Notes: generated by a model from the sequence alone, not told the origin. A stretch of 31,005 bases of DNA from Oscillospiraceae bacterium (GCA_020024215.1 JAHHUC010000018.1:1-31005); one strand, 5' to 3'; positions 1 through 8,315 are shown, numbered from the stretch's first letter. Numbers and translations: made by a program.

Positions 1-950
1 GCTGCATAGTGTGTATCGCTTATGCGGAAAAAAGGCGGTTCCTCTTCAAAATCCAAAGCAAGCGCATATTTGTTTCTTTCTGCAAAGGCATCACCCTTAG
101 GTGGGAAAAGCATATTGGGAGGAGTTCCCGGAATGGCTGAAAGCTTTTCCTTTGTATAAAGATCCGGCATAGATGAAAGCAGCGCCCATGTGTAGGGATG
201 GGCAGGACTGTAAAAAATTTCATCTGCCGTTCCGAACTCAACTATCTTGCCTGCATACATTATACATATCCTGTCTGCCATATTGGCAACAACACCCAGG
301 TCATGTGTGATAAAAATTACAGAAAGATTTCTTTTTTCCTTAAGCTCCTTTATCTGATCGAGTATCTTTGCCTGAATTGTCACATCAAGCGCAGTTGTAG
401 GCTCATCACAGATAAGTATTTTTGCATCTGATGCCAAAGCTATGGCTATAACTATCCTTTGGCGCATACCGCCTGAAAACTGAAAGGGATACTGTTCAAA
501 TCTTGTTTCCGGCTCCTTGATTCCGACAGCCTGCATAAGCTCAAGAGCCCTTGCCTTGGCATCCTTTTTGGCGCAGGAGCCTGAAAGTATGAGAGCCTCT
601 GTTATCTGCTTTCCGATCTTCATAATAGGATTGAGCGCAGAGAGCGGGTCCTGAAAAATGAGAGATATTTCCTTTCCTCTTATTTTATAGAAATCGCTTT
701 CCTTATATTTAGTCAAATCCTCTTTATTGTAAATTATGCTTCCTCTTTCAATTGTGGCATTTTTTGAAAGAATACCTAAAATTGCCTTTGTTGTAACAGA
801 TTTTCCGCTTCCGGATTCGCCTACTATGGCAAGAGTCTCCCCTTTTATAAGCTCAAAGCTCACACCTCTGACAGCCTGAACCTTTCCGGAAAAAGAATTA
901 AATGAAACAGCAAGATCATCAACTTTTAAAATTACATCTTTGTTTTCCAT
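1..950 (-). CDS. oppD: Oligopeptide ABC transporter ATP-binding protein, OppD-like (3' end cut by window edge)
   Basis: Cytoplasmic ATPase subunit of an Opp/Dpp peptide importer; it should pair with an OppF subunit lying outside the window. About 316 codons are visible and the C-terminus is missing. The reading frame starts MENKDVILKV and contains Walker A GESGSGKS, Q-loop FQDPLSALNP, signature FSGGMRQR, Walker B ILICDEPTTALD and the H-loop FITHD. The C-terminal part has the PHPYTWALL-like stretch (here AHPYTWALLSSMP) typical of the oligopeptide/nickel ATPase extension. The ATG at 948-950 has an AGGAG ribosome site right after the oppC stop, with only a 9-bp gap, so it is the fourth transport gene of the operon. 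Assignment to the OppD/DppD family is firm; the exact peptide specificity cannot be read. Confidence 0.93.
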   Translation of the reverse strand, partial: MENKDVILKVDDLAVSFNSFSGKVQAVRGVSFELIKGETLAIVGESGSGKSVTTKAILGILSKNATIERGSIIYNKEDLTKYKESDFYKIRGKEISLIFQDPLSALNPIMKIGKQITEALILSGSCAKKDAKARALELMQAVGIKEPETRFEQYPFQFSGGMRQRIVIAIALASDAKILICDEPTTALDVTIQAKILDQIKELKEKRNLSVIFITHDLGVVANMADRICIMYAGKIVEFGTADEIFYSPAHPYTWALLSSMPDLYTKEKLSAIPGTPPNMLFPPKGDAFAERNKYALALDFEEEPPFFRISDTHYA

Positions 951-959
951 ATATACTCC

Positions 960-2105
960 TTATGAGGCACCGCGAAGCGTGGGATCAAATGCGTCTCGCA
1001 GTCCGTCGGCAAAAAGATTGAAGGCTATCATCAGCACAGAGATGAGTATTCCGGGGAAGAGCACCTGTGTGGGAAAATGAAGCAGAACCTTCTGTCCCTG
1101 TGAAAGAAGCACACCTATGGAGGGCTCCGGTGCCTGAAGTCCTAAGCCTATGTATGCCAAAAATGATTCGGAAAAAATTGCGCTGGGAACAGCTATCATA
1201 GATGCTGTTATTGTGGGGCCTATGGCGTTGGGAAGTATATGGCGGAATATCAAGGATAAATCCTTTACACCAAGTGTTCTTGCAGCAAGCACATATTCCC
1301 TGTTCTTATAGCGGAAAAACTGTGAGCGCACTGTTCTTGCAGTTCCCACCCAGCCCTTTATTACAAGCGCCATTATTATGGAGAACATTCCGGTTCCTGC
1401 CACCATTATAAACAATGTGAGTATAACAATTCTGGGAAAGGCATTTATTATTTCTGTTATACGCATCATGATTATATCCACTGTTCCGCCGTAATATCCG
1501 GAAATAGAGCCGTAGACAACGCCTATAAACACATTGCATGCAACCGAGACCAAAGCTATTATAAGTGACACTCTGGCTCCTCTCCAAAGTCTTGTCCAAA
1601 GATCTCTTCCAAGATAATCAGAGCCAAACCAAAATACCTCTTCACAGCCTATGTATTTATAATAATCAACCTCTACATCCACCATTTTTACGCCGTTTAT
1701 TTCTCTCTCATTGAGAACATTTAGCACAGAGCCTTCGGGATAATATTCCTCATTTCCAATTAAATCTGCCCTTCTGTTTTCGATTATTCTTGAACCATCA
1801 AAAATTCCCAAGGGCGCCAAAAGAGGTATCTTAGGAGGCATATCCACATATTCTGTAAACTGCTCATCAAATTTATACTTGTTCATGGAAGGTCCGAAAA
1901 CAGCAAAGAAAATAATTACACAAATTATGATAAACGCTATTACAGAAGCTCTGTTTTTGCTGAATCTTAGCATTACGTCCTTGAAAAATCCTATCGGTTC
2001 AGTTTCAAACTTTGCATCATAAAGCTTTTGATCCATCTGAACCAGCTTAAGCTTTTCCTTTGGAATATCCTTATATTCGGGGAGATTTGGATCAAAAATT
2101 TTCAT
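960..2105 (-). CDS. oppC: Oligopeptide ABC transporter permease, OppC-like
   Basis: Second membrane subunit (381 residues) of the Opp importer. It has an N-terminal cytoplasmic part, TM1 near residues 55-75 and the binding-protein-dependent permease core in the second half. The conserved entry motif FGSDYLGRDLWTRLWRGARVSL-type region and the EAA-like loop (EYVLAARTLGVKD) contact the ATPases. It is longer than usual OppC proteins (about 300 residues) because roughly 80 residues lie between TM1 and the GSDYLGRD motif, presumably extracellular. Its ATG overlaps the oppB stop by one base (TAATG), with an AGGAGGG ribosome site inside oppB, so translation is coupled. Confidence 0.93.
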   Translation of the reverse strand: MKIFDPNLPEYKDIPKEKLKLVQMDQKLYDAKFETEPIGFFKDVMLRFSKNRASVIAFIIICVIIFFAVFGPSMNKYKFDEQFTEYVDMPPKIPLLAPLGIFDGSRIIENRRADLIGNEEYYPEGSVLNVLNEREINGVKMVDVEVDYYKYIGCEEVFWFGSDYLGRDLWTRLWRGARVSLIIALVSVACNVFIGVVYGSISGYYGGTVDIIMMRITEIINAFPRIVILTLFIMVAGTGMFSIIMALVIKGWVGTARTVRSQFFRYKNREYVLAARTLGVKDLSLIFRHILPNAIGPTITASMIAVPSAIFSESFLAYIGLGLQAPEPSIGVLLSQGQKVLLHFPTQVLFPGILISVLMIAFNLFADGLRDAFDPTLRGAS

Positions 2106-3055
2106 TATTTCTTCCCTCCTATCCTTACTCTCGGGTCAATAATGCCATAAAGAATATCAACTATCAAAACTGTTACAAGTGATATCATGGAATAAAACAG
2201 CAGTATAGCTACTGTGAGCATATGATCGTTGGCGTTTATGGAATTTATCATGAGTCCACCCATTCCCGGAACAGAAAATATGCTTTCAACAACCAAGGAG
2301 CCGCCCATAATGTTGGTAAACATGGGTACTATTATGTGAACCAGCGGGAACATGGCGTTTCTCATGGCATGCCTTATTGTGGCCTGTTTGTAAGTAAGTC
2401 CCTTTGTGGTTGCAAGAAGCATAAACTCAGAATTCATTGCCTCTGAAAGCTCCGCCCTAAGATGCCTTGCCACTCTGGCAATAGGTCCAAAGGCAAGTGC
2501 CGCAATCGGAAGAACCATAGACAAGGCCTTTATGCCCGGTGAAGCTGTGGGACTGTATATTATGGGGAACAAATCCAGCTTGAAGGCAAGAAAATATTGA
2601 AGCAGGGATGCGAATATAAAAGATGGCACTGATATAAAAACCACCACCATAAAGGATATGGCATGGTCCACAATAGTATTTTTCTTGATGGCAGCAGCAG
2701 TTCCGGCAGCAAAGCCTATGGGGAGTGCTATAAACAGCGACAGCAGATTAAGCTGTACTGTAACCGGAATTTTATCCTTGAGCACATCAAAAACAGCTAC
2801 ATTAGGAACCATTGTAAGAGATACTCCCCAATCCCAATGCAAAATAATATTTTTGAGATAATATCCATATTGAACTATGATAGGCTTGTCGAAATGATAT
2901 TTTTGGTTAAGCGCTGCAACAATCTGGTCAGAAACATCTCCGCCGGCTTCGTATACACTTCCGGGCATGAGGCGCACCACAAGAAATGCAATAGACATTA
3001 TAATGAAAAGTGTGAGAATCATTGCTAAAATTCTCTCTATAAGATACTTTCCCAT
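2105..3055 (-). CDS. oppB: Oligopeptide ABC transporter permease, OppB-like
   Basis: First membrane subunit (316 residues) of the peptide importer, with an N-terminal TM (residues about 8-29) and five further predicted membrane segments. The OppB/DppB N-terminal pattern (YLIERILAMILTLFIIMSI, then RLMPG) and the EAA loop (SEFMLLATTKGLTYKQ) are visible, as is the C-terminal FSVPGMGGLMINSI motif. A GGGAGGGAG ribosome site precedes the ATG. Between it and oppA lies an 85-bp gap containing a GC-rich stem-loop. Family assignment is firm. Confidence 0.93.
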   Translation of the reverse strand: MGKYLIERILAMILTLFIIMSIAFLVVRLMPGSVYEAGGDVSDQIVAALNQKYHFDKPIIVQYGYYLKNIILHWDWGVSLTMVPNVAVFDVLKDKIPVTVQLNLLSLFIALPIGFAAGTAAAIKKNTIVDHAISFMVVVFISVPSFIFASLLQYFLAFKLDLFPIIYSPTASPGIKALSMVLPIAALAFGPIARVARHLRAELSEAMNSEFMLLATTKGLTYKQATIRHAMRNAMFPLVHIIVPMFTNIMGGSLVVESIFSVPGMGGLMINSINANDHMLTVAILLFYSMISLVTVLIVDILYGIIDPRVRIGGKK

Positions 3056-3081
3056 TTGCTCCCTCCCATATAATTGGAGTT

Positions 3082-3110
3082 GCAGGGCGCACCTTTTAAA
3101 TGCACCCTGC
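3082..3110 (-). promoter_or_regulatory. Intercistronic stem-loop between oppA and oppB
   Basis: On the minus-strand RNA, GCAGGGTGCA (3101-3110) pairs with TGCGCCCTGC (3082-3091) over 10 bp with one G-U, around a 9-nt loop. No U-run follows, so it is not a standard intrinsic terminator. Such hairpins after a binding-protein gene often protect the upstream mRNA from 3' exonucleases, giving more binding protein than permease; that role is inferred here. Confidence 0.6.
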
Positions 3111-3140
3111 CAATCTGTCTTTTTTTCATGCTATTGAAAT

Positions 3141-4934
3141 TCAGCTGTTGAAATGGCCAAATTCCCATGCATAGCCTATCTTATTAGCCCAATTTTTCAT
3201 GTGAAGATCATAGTGTTCATTTTTCAAAATTGCGTCCTGTCCCTGAAGCACGGGGATCATTACAACATTATCAAGAAGAATTTTTTCCATCTTGGCAACA
3301 CATTCCTCTCTGACACCGGGTTGGAACCTATCCTCGCCATAGTTGGCTCTGTCAAACAGCGCATCATATTCTTCACTCATAAACGGCTCGTTCTTTGTGG
3401 GGTGATCGCTCTTCCAGAATTTAAGGGCATTCCAAGGAGCTGTATCTGCGCCGGACCATGAGCTCCATGAAAGCTCATAGCAGGCAGGATCTGTTTTCCA
3501 TTTCTTTCTCAAATCTGAAAGCTGCTTTGTGGGCATTGCTTCAAGCTTTAAAGTAAATCTGTCCTTTCCGAAAAGCTCGGTCCAGCTCTTTTGGAGGAAT
3601 TCAGTTCTTACTCTGGCTGTTTCAGAATCAGCATAAGAAAATCTTATTGTCACAGATTTAAGTCCTTCCTCCTCCAGTGCCTTGTTGAAATATTCAACCG
3701 CCTTTTCCGGATTATAGCTGAAATCGGGCTCTATATTGGCTTTTCCTGCATCTGTGTCTCTGAAAAGCTTTCCTGTTGTTGAATCGATTACATGAGTGGT
3801 GGGAACCATATAATTTGCAGGCTTGGAAACATCAAACTTTGCTATTGTTTTTCTGTCTGTGCCATAATAGAGTGCTTTTCTGAAGTTTATGTTTGCAAGT
3901 ATAGGCTGCTGAGGATTTACTGTATTTATGCAAACATGGACAACGGAGTTTGCAGGTGAAAGCAGCGTTCTGGGATCCTGCTCATATTTTTTCTTGTCCT
4001 GAGCAGAAAGAGATATGTAATCAAGCTCTCCCTTTTCAAAAAGCTGCATTCTTGTTCCGGCATCAGACACTACCTTTGTAGTTTTTCCGTCCACCTTTAT
4101 GCTGTCTGCATAAACATAATCGGGATTCTTTTTATAAACAAATTCAGCATCCCTTACCCAGCTTTCCAAAATGAACTTTCCGCAGGACATATAATTTTCT
4201 GCGCTTGTTCCGTAAAGATTTTCAGTCTTGTCCTCATTCATGCACTTTTCATATGTTCCGTCATGCACCACCACATTGTAAACATTTGCAAAATGCATCA
4301 TAACCTCCTGAGCATCGTGAGGCTCCATTGCTGTAACCTCCAATGTGAGATCATCAATTTTCTTTAATCCTACGCTTTCCCATGAAACGGGAGCAGCCGG
4401 GTTAGCTCCCTGAAGGGCATATTCCTCAGCGCCTTTTATGTTTATAAAGTCAGAGAACAAGTTTCCTGCGCTGGAATTTACCATAACAGGGTCAAGGCAC
4501 ATTTTCCATGTGTACATAAAATCATCGGCGTTGAGCACATCCCCATTTGCCCATTTCATGTTGTCATGAAGCTTTATCTGCCATACCTTTCCCTCTTCAT
4601 CCATTTTTATAGGGGGCTCGCTTGCTGCCTCGCCCTTCAGTTCAAAGGTTGTTCCGTCCTCTGACGGGAAGAAGGCATAAAGCTTCATGGATGTAAGCTG
4701 AGCAACCTCGCTCTCACCTGCAAGCTTGTAAACAAACGGATTTATTGTTCCGATTTTTCCGCCGGTGGCATTTTTTAAAATACCCCCGTTTTCAATTTTT
4801 GCAGCTTCCCCGGATGCAGAGCTTTCAGAAGCTGCACTGGGATTTTCCGATGAAGTATTTCCTTCATCCTTGCACCCTGACATACTTAATGTCATAAAAC
4901 ATAGGGCCAACAGTAATGATAGTGTGCGTTTCAT
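3141..4934 (-). CDS. oppA: Peptide-binding lipoprotein of the Opp transporter (SBP family 5)
   Basis: Extracellular solute-binding protein that delivers oligopeptides to OppBC. The start at 4934 gives 597 residues and a lipoprotein signal MKRTLSLLLALCFMTLSMSGC with lipobox SMSG-C. It has AGGAG six bases upstream, whereas the in-frame ATG at 4952 has no ribosome site, so the shorter form is preferred. After a Ser/Glu-rich linker comes the SBP_bac_5 fold: GGILKNATGGKIGTINPFVY, then WANGDVLNADDFMYTWKMCLDP, then FRKALYYGTDR, all characteristic of OppA/DppA. It lies 44 bp downstream of the M20 gene, in the same operon. Ligand specificity is unknown. Confidence 0.93.
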   Translation of the reverse strand: MKRTLSLLLALCFMTLSMSGCKDEGNTSSENPSAASESSASGEAAKIENGGILKNATGGKIGTINPFVYKLAGESEVAQLTSMKLYAFFPSEDGTTFELKGEAASEPPIKMDEEGKVWQIKLHDNMKWANGDVLNADDFMYTWKMCLDPVMVNSSAGNLFSDFINIKGAEEYALQGANPAAPVSWESVGLKKIDDLTLEVTAMEPHDAQEVMMHFANVYNVVVHDGTYEKCMNEDKTENLYGTSAENYMSCGKFILESWVRDAEFVYKKNPDYVYADSIKVDGKTTKVVSDAGTRMQLFEKGELDYISLSAQDKKKYEQDPRTLLSPANSVVHVCINTVNPQQPILANINFRKALYYGTDRKTIAKFDVSKPANYMVPTTHVIDSTTGKLFRDTDAGKANIEPDFSYNPEKAVEYFNKALEEEGLKSVTIRFSYADSETARVRTEFLQKSWTELFGKDRFTLKLEAMPTKQLSDLRKKWKTDPACYELSWSSWSGADTAPWNALKFWKSDHPTKNEPFMSEEYDALFDRANYGEDRFQPGVREECVAKMEKILLDNVVMIPVLQGQDAILKNEHYDLHMKNWANKIGYAWEFGHFNS

Positions 4935-4978
4935 AATTTTTCTCCTTTTCATTTTTTCGGCATATGCCGTTAAGTGCT

Positions 4979-6418
4979 TTATAATATTCCCGGATTTACA
5001 CCCTTGGGTATGGGACAGATATATTTTCTTCCCTCAAGCCTTTTTAGATACTCCTCTTTTGCTTTTTCAAGTCTTTCGGGTGAATCTATAAGCTTGAAGG
5101 CAACCAGAGCCAGCACACTTCCGGCATAGAGCATTCCTTTTTCAGCTATGGAATAGGCTCCTTGAGAAACAGCCTGCCATGAATGAGCTGCGGTTCCTGA
5201 TACCCATGTAGCAGTGTTTATATAGAGATTGGGGCAATTCCAGCTTACATCTCCTATATCAGTTGAGCTTTTAACAACCGGATATGCATGGCTGTTTGAA
5301 AAAATAAAATCATATATAGGTCTGTCCTTATACAGCTGTGCCTCGCTTTCCAAATTGAGCGACCTGCCTCTGGCAACAATATCCTTTCCTCTGTTTTCAT
5401 TTGTAGCACTCATTTTTCTGGCAAATTCCATTTCTTCATTTGTGTATTTAGGTGGTTTGAGCTCTGCAAAGCTTTCGTCTGCAACATCTCCCAAATAATC
5501 ATTGGGCAGAAGATTGGAGCACGCCTTTATAAATGTAGATTTCACCTTCGTCCCTGTCATCAGAGCTGCACCCTTTGCAATATCGTTCATTCTCTCATAT
5601 ATTTCCTTAGCTGCAAATATAGTCTCGCCCCTCATAAGATAAAGGACACTTGCATGTGCCTGCACCACATTGGGAGATGTTCCGCCAACATCCAAAAAAG
5701 CATAGTGTATCCTTGATGAATCGGGTATATGCTCTCTGAGAAAATTTGCGCCTATATTCATAAGCTCCGCAGCATCAAGAGCACTTCTTCCAAGCTCCGG
5801 GCAATGGGCTGCATGAGCGCTTATTCCTTCAAATTCATAAAGTATCTGGTAATTTGCAAGATTGCTTCCTCTAACTACCGTATTTGCAGCAGATGGATGC
5901 CAGCTCAACGAAAAATCAAGATTCTCAAAGGCACCTTCCCTTGCCATAAAGGTCTTTCCGCTTCCCCCTTCTTCCCCGGGGCAGCCAAAATAAATCACAG
6001 TTCCGCTCTTTTTGCTGCTCTTTAGATAATCCTTTATAGCTATTGCAGCAGCAAGAGAGCCTACACCCAAAAGATTATGACCGCAGCCATGACCATTTTT
6101 TCTTGAAATATCCGGCTGCTTTTCAAAGGAACAGGCAACCTGACTCATGCCTGAAAGAGCATCAAATTCTCCCAGCACGCCTATCACCGGCTTTCCGCTT
6201 CCAAAGGTTCCTTTAAAGGCCGTTTTGATGCCGTACACATTTTTTTCAACCTTAAATCCAAACTTATCCAACGCCCTGCAAAGAGCCTCAGCAGATTTTT
6301 CCTCTTTGAATGCAAGCTCTGAATATGACCATATTTCTCGGCTCAGTGCTTTGAGATAATCTTGATTTTCATATATTTTTTCCAAGGACTCTTCTCTGCT
6401 CACAGCAATTACCACCAT
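4979..6418 (-). CDS. M20-family metallopeptidase/amidohydrolase, AbgB-like
   Basis: A 479-residue cytoplasmic hydrolase of the M20 amidohydrolase group (AbgB/p-aminobenzoyl-glutamate hydrolase-like). Visible metal and catalytic motifs are GEFDAL (83-88), GHGCGH (109-114, with the family Cys and His), GCPGEEGGSGK (Glu149-Glu150) and WHPSAAN (His174). The central dimerisation/lid domain follows and the C-terminal catalytic half contains the STDIGDVSW motif. It is the first gene of the operon before oppABCD, so it probably cleaves an imported peptide or N-acyl amino acid. The ATG at 6418 lacks a good ribosome site; GTG codons at residues 2 and 6 are alternatives. AbgB itself acts with AbgA, which is not seen here, so the substrate should not be assumed to be p-aminobenzoyl-glutamate. 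Confidence 0.88.
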   Translation of the reverse strand: MVVIAVSREESLEKIYENQDYLKALSREIWSYSELAFKEEKSAEALCRALDKFGFKVEKNVYGIKTAFKGTFGSGKPVIGVLGEFDALSGMSQVACSFEKQPDISRKNGHGCGHNLLGVGSLAAAIAIKDYLKSSKKSGTVIYFGCPGEEGGSGKTFMAREGAFENLDFSLSWHPSAANTVVRGSNLANYQILYEFEGISAHAAHCPELGRSALDAAELMNIGANFLREHIPDSSRIHYAFLDVGGTSPNVVQAHASVLYLMRGETIFAAKEIYERMNDIAKGAALMTGTKVKSTFIKACSNLLPNDYLGDVADESFAELKPPKYTNEEMEFARKMSATNENRGKDIVARGRSLNLESEAQLYKDRPIYDFIFSNSHAYPVVKSSTDIGDVSWNCPNLYINTATWVSGTAAHSWQAVSQGAYSIAEKGMLYAGSVLALVAFKLIDSPERLEKAKEEYLKRLEGRKYICPIPKGVNPGIL

Positions 6419-6433
6419 TCTTTTTAATATAAA

Positions 6434-6490
6434 AAAATCCTCTAAAACAAGATATGTGACAAATCACACATCAAAATTTTAAAGGATTTT
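6434..6490 (-). terminator. Terminator-like hairpin in the leader of the M20-opp operon (candidate attenuator)
   Basis: In minus-strand RNA, 6477-6490 (AAAATCCTTTAAAA) pairs with 6434-6447 (TTTTAGAGGATTTT) over 14 bp with one G-U. Inside it, 6464-6472 pairs with 6451-6459 over 9 bp around a UUUG loop. The 3' arm runs into seven U residues (6437-6431), only 13 nt before the ATG. The arrangement is that of an intrinsic terminator placed in a roughly 170-nt leader after the promoter at 6595-6623. It could be a regulated attenuator; no known riboswitch or T-box consensus was recognised upstream of it. Confidence 0.6.
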
Positions 6491-6594
6491 AAATGTCGAG
6501 CAATAGACGTTTAAGTTTTTTGCAGACAGATAAAAATTTAATTTGATGAAGGTGAAAGATTAAGAAATTTTAGCTTTCGCCTTCTTTTGACATA

Positions 6595-6623
6595 ATCTTA
6601 AATCAAAAACAACAAAAAGTCAA
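6595..6623 (-). promoter_or_regulatory. Sigma-A-type promoter of the M20-oppABCD operon
   Basis: On the minus strand TTGACT (6618-6623), an exact 17-bp spacer, and TAAGAT (6595-6600). Transcription would start near 6588 and give a leader of about 170 nt. The leader begins with a GAAGGCGAAAG/CTTTCACCTTC stem (6547-6583, one C-A mismatch) and ends with the terminator-like hairpin. Confidence 0.75.
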
Positions 6624-6711
6624 TACAATGTTACATATTTTCATTTATTTTGTGTACACAAACAATGCTGTACAATTATTTTTATACTATATATATAAAT
6701 ATATAATCAAA

Positions 6712-6748
6712 TACCCTCATCTTCGCTTTGCATTAGAAAATGAGGGTA
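6712..6748 (-). terminator. Intrinsic terminator after the YjiH gene
   Basis: Thirteen-base arms (6736-6748 and 6712-6724) pair fully on the minus-strand RNA, with one U-G wobble that would be a C-A mismatch on the other strand, which supports minus-strand use. The following tract UUUGAUUAUAUAU is U-rich but imperfect. It lies 50 bp after the stop at 6798 and separates this gene from the downstream peptidase-opp operon. Confidence 0.65.
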
Positions 6749-6797
6749 GGAGATTTGCTTCATCCTGCTTTAAGGCAGCAGTATAGATTCTTTGTGC

Positions 6798-8162
6798 TTA
6801 GAAAATAAGGTGTGCAAGCGGGCAAACTATGAGCAGGCTTATAATTGTTCTCTCTATAAAAATCACGAAAAGCTCCCAAAGCTTTACAGGAAGCTTTGAG
6901 CCTAAAATAAGTCCGCCTACCTCAGAGAGATAGATGAGCTGGGTTACAGAAACAACCGCCACACAGAATCTTGTAAGGGGGCTGGCGATGCTTTCGGCAG
7001 CTATGATAGACGGTGTGAACATATCAGCAAATCCAACTATCATTGTTTTGGATGCCTCAGCTGCTTCAGGAAGCTGCAAAAGGTTTAAAAGAGGCATAAA
7101 GGGCTTGCCCATAATTTCAAAAATAGGTGTATTGTTTGAAAGGATGAGTGCCAATGTGCCGATTGTCATAACAGTTGGAAGAACGCCGAACCACATTCCT
7201 ATTGCATTTTTAAGACCATTTGTGATAAATTCACCAAAGCCTTTGTTTTCCTGCACTCTCTTGAAGGCCAAATCCAAAGCGTATTTATTCAAAGAATCGT
7301 ACTCTTCCGGAATTGTTTCAGGCATTGCTTTGCCCTCAACCAAATATGTATCCTTCTTTAAGGAAAGAGGAGGGATTCTGGGAGAAATAATAGCGCACAC
7401 AACTCCGATGAGGCAGATCATAAGATAGTAGACTCCAAAGTATTCCATAAGACCTACCTGGCTCAATACAACTATGCTGAATGTGATGGATACAGCCGAG
7501 AAGGTGGTGGCTATAATGGAAGCTTCTCTTGCAGAATAAAATCCGTTTTCATATTGATTGCAGGTGAGCATAATTCCCAAGGTGCCATCGCCTATCCATG
7601 AGGTGAAGCAGTCTACCGCAGCTCTTCCGGGTATTTTGAATAGAGGACGCATAACCTTTGTAAGCAAGGCTCCTACATATTCCAAAAGTCCGAAATCCAA
7701 AAGGAGCGGAAGCAACAGACCTGCTATTGCAAAAATGATAACCAAAACGGTGAGCAGATCTCCCAAAACGAATCCGCCGGTTCCGCCATCGGTTATAAAA
7801 TGAAAAATGCTGCTTTGATCCTCAGAACCTATATTGAGATATGTAAGCCATATAAACACAGCACCCAGAACTCTTATAATCGCCCAAATAGGCTTGATTG
7901 CAAATGTATCCTTTAAAAGAGCTGAATCCATTATAAACTTTGGCTTTCCTAAGCCTATAACAGACATAACAGCTGAAATTGTGACTATAATGACACACAG
8001 AAGCGGCAAAACATTCTTAAGCAGCGCAGAAATCATGTCTGCCAGAATCTTGACACAGATGGTCCAGCTGCCGTCAAATTTGACCGGTATCATAAACAGA
8101 ACTATGCCAACTAAGGAAGGGATTATGAATTTTGCCAATGATTTTTTGTCAATGTTTTTCAT
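6798..8162 (-). CDS. yjiH: YjiH-family membrane protein (nucleoside-recognition/Gate domain)
   Basis: A 454-residue integral membrane protein with about 10-12 hydrophobic segments, starting MKNIDKKSLAKFIIPSLVGI. The start at 8162 has AGGAG eight bases upstream; the open frame extends 21 codons further (to 8225) without a ribosome site. The segment around GRAAVDCFTSWIGDGTLGIML and the later GFADMFTPSIIAAESIASPL region resemble the paired Gate (nucleoside recognition) domains of YjiH and spore-maturation SpmA/B-like proteins. In E. coli yjiH-yjiG lie next to iadA, an isoaspartyl dipeptidase gene; here the gene sits just before an M20 peptidase and Opp system. The transported compound is unknown. 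Confidence 0.85.
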   Translation of the reverse strand: MKNIDKKSLAKFIIPSLVGIVLFMIPVKFDGSWTICVKILADMISALLKNVLPLLCVIIVTISAVMSVIGLGKPKFIMDSALLKDTFAIKPIWAIIRVLGAVFIWLTYLNIGSEDQSSIFHFITDGGTGGFVLGDLLTVLVIIFAIAGLLLPLLLDFGLLEYVGALLTKVMRPLFKIPGRAAVDCFTSWIGDGTLGIMLTCNQYENGFYSAREASIIATTFSAVSITFSIVVLSQVGLMEYFGVYYLMICLIGVVCAIISPRIPPLSLKKDTYLVEGKAMPETIPEEYDSLNKYALDLAFKRVQENKGFGEFITNGLKNAIGMWFGVLPTVMTIGTLALILSNNTPIFEIMGKPFMPLLNLLQLPEAAEASKTMIVGFADMFTPSIIAAESIASPLTRFCVAVVSVTQLIYLSEVGGLILGSKLPVKLWELFVIFIERTIISLLIVCPLAHLIF

Positions 8163-8199
8163 AAATTTTACTCCTTGTATATAGTGTAGTAGTGATTTA

Positions 8200-8293
8200 A
8201 GCCCCTCTCCAAGGGCTGTATGCACAGCTTACAGATGCATATGTTTGTCTTACACACCTGTGCAGGCAATGGAATATCCGGATTCCTATGCCT
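8200..8293 (-). promoter_or_regulatory. Structured 5' leader of the YjiH gene
   Basis: Three consecutive hairpins can be drawn in the minus-strand RNA. The first pairs 8289-8293 with 8264-8268 and continues through GGAAT/ATTCC (8271-8275 with 8282-8286). The second pairs 8258-8264 with 8221-8227 over 7 bp around a long, partly pyrimidine-poor loop. The third is AGCCCTT/AGGGGCT (8211-8217 with 8200-8206) with a GGAG loop. No U-run follows the last hairpin, and the ribosome site at about 8170 is free. The compact packing suggests a cis-regulatory RNA, but it matches no riboswitch class I could recognise. Confidence 0.4.
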
Positions 8294-8309
8294 CCCTCGT
8301 TACTGTATA

Positions 8310-8315
8310 TTCTAC
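8310..8315 (-). promoter_or_regulatory. Possible -10 element of the YjiH gene
   Basis: TAGAAT on the minus strand, about 150 bp before the start codon. No convincing -35 was found at 16-18 bp (only an A/T-rich CTTTAA), so this is tentative. Transcription from here would include the whole structured leader. Confidence 0.35.

Noticed and set aside
4935..4952. Upstream ATG extending oppA by six residues
   Set aside because: No ribosome site before it, whereas AGGAG within this stretch is ideally placed for the ATG at 4934.
4958..4969. CGGCATATGCCG palindrome between the M20 gene and oppA
   Set aside because: Perfect but short, with no U-run and no matching copies; no evidence that it is an operator or terminator.
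6491..6588. T-box or known riboswitch in the M20-opp leader
   Set aside because: No T-box sequence (AGGGUGGNACCGCG) and no conserved core of TPP, SAM, glycine, lysine, purine or guanidine classes could be found by eye.
6934..7428. 164-residue plus-strand open frame
   Set aside because: Antisense to the YjiH gene; no start signals and no recognisable domain.
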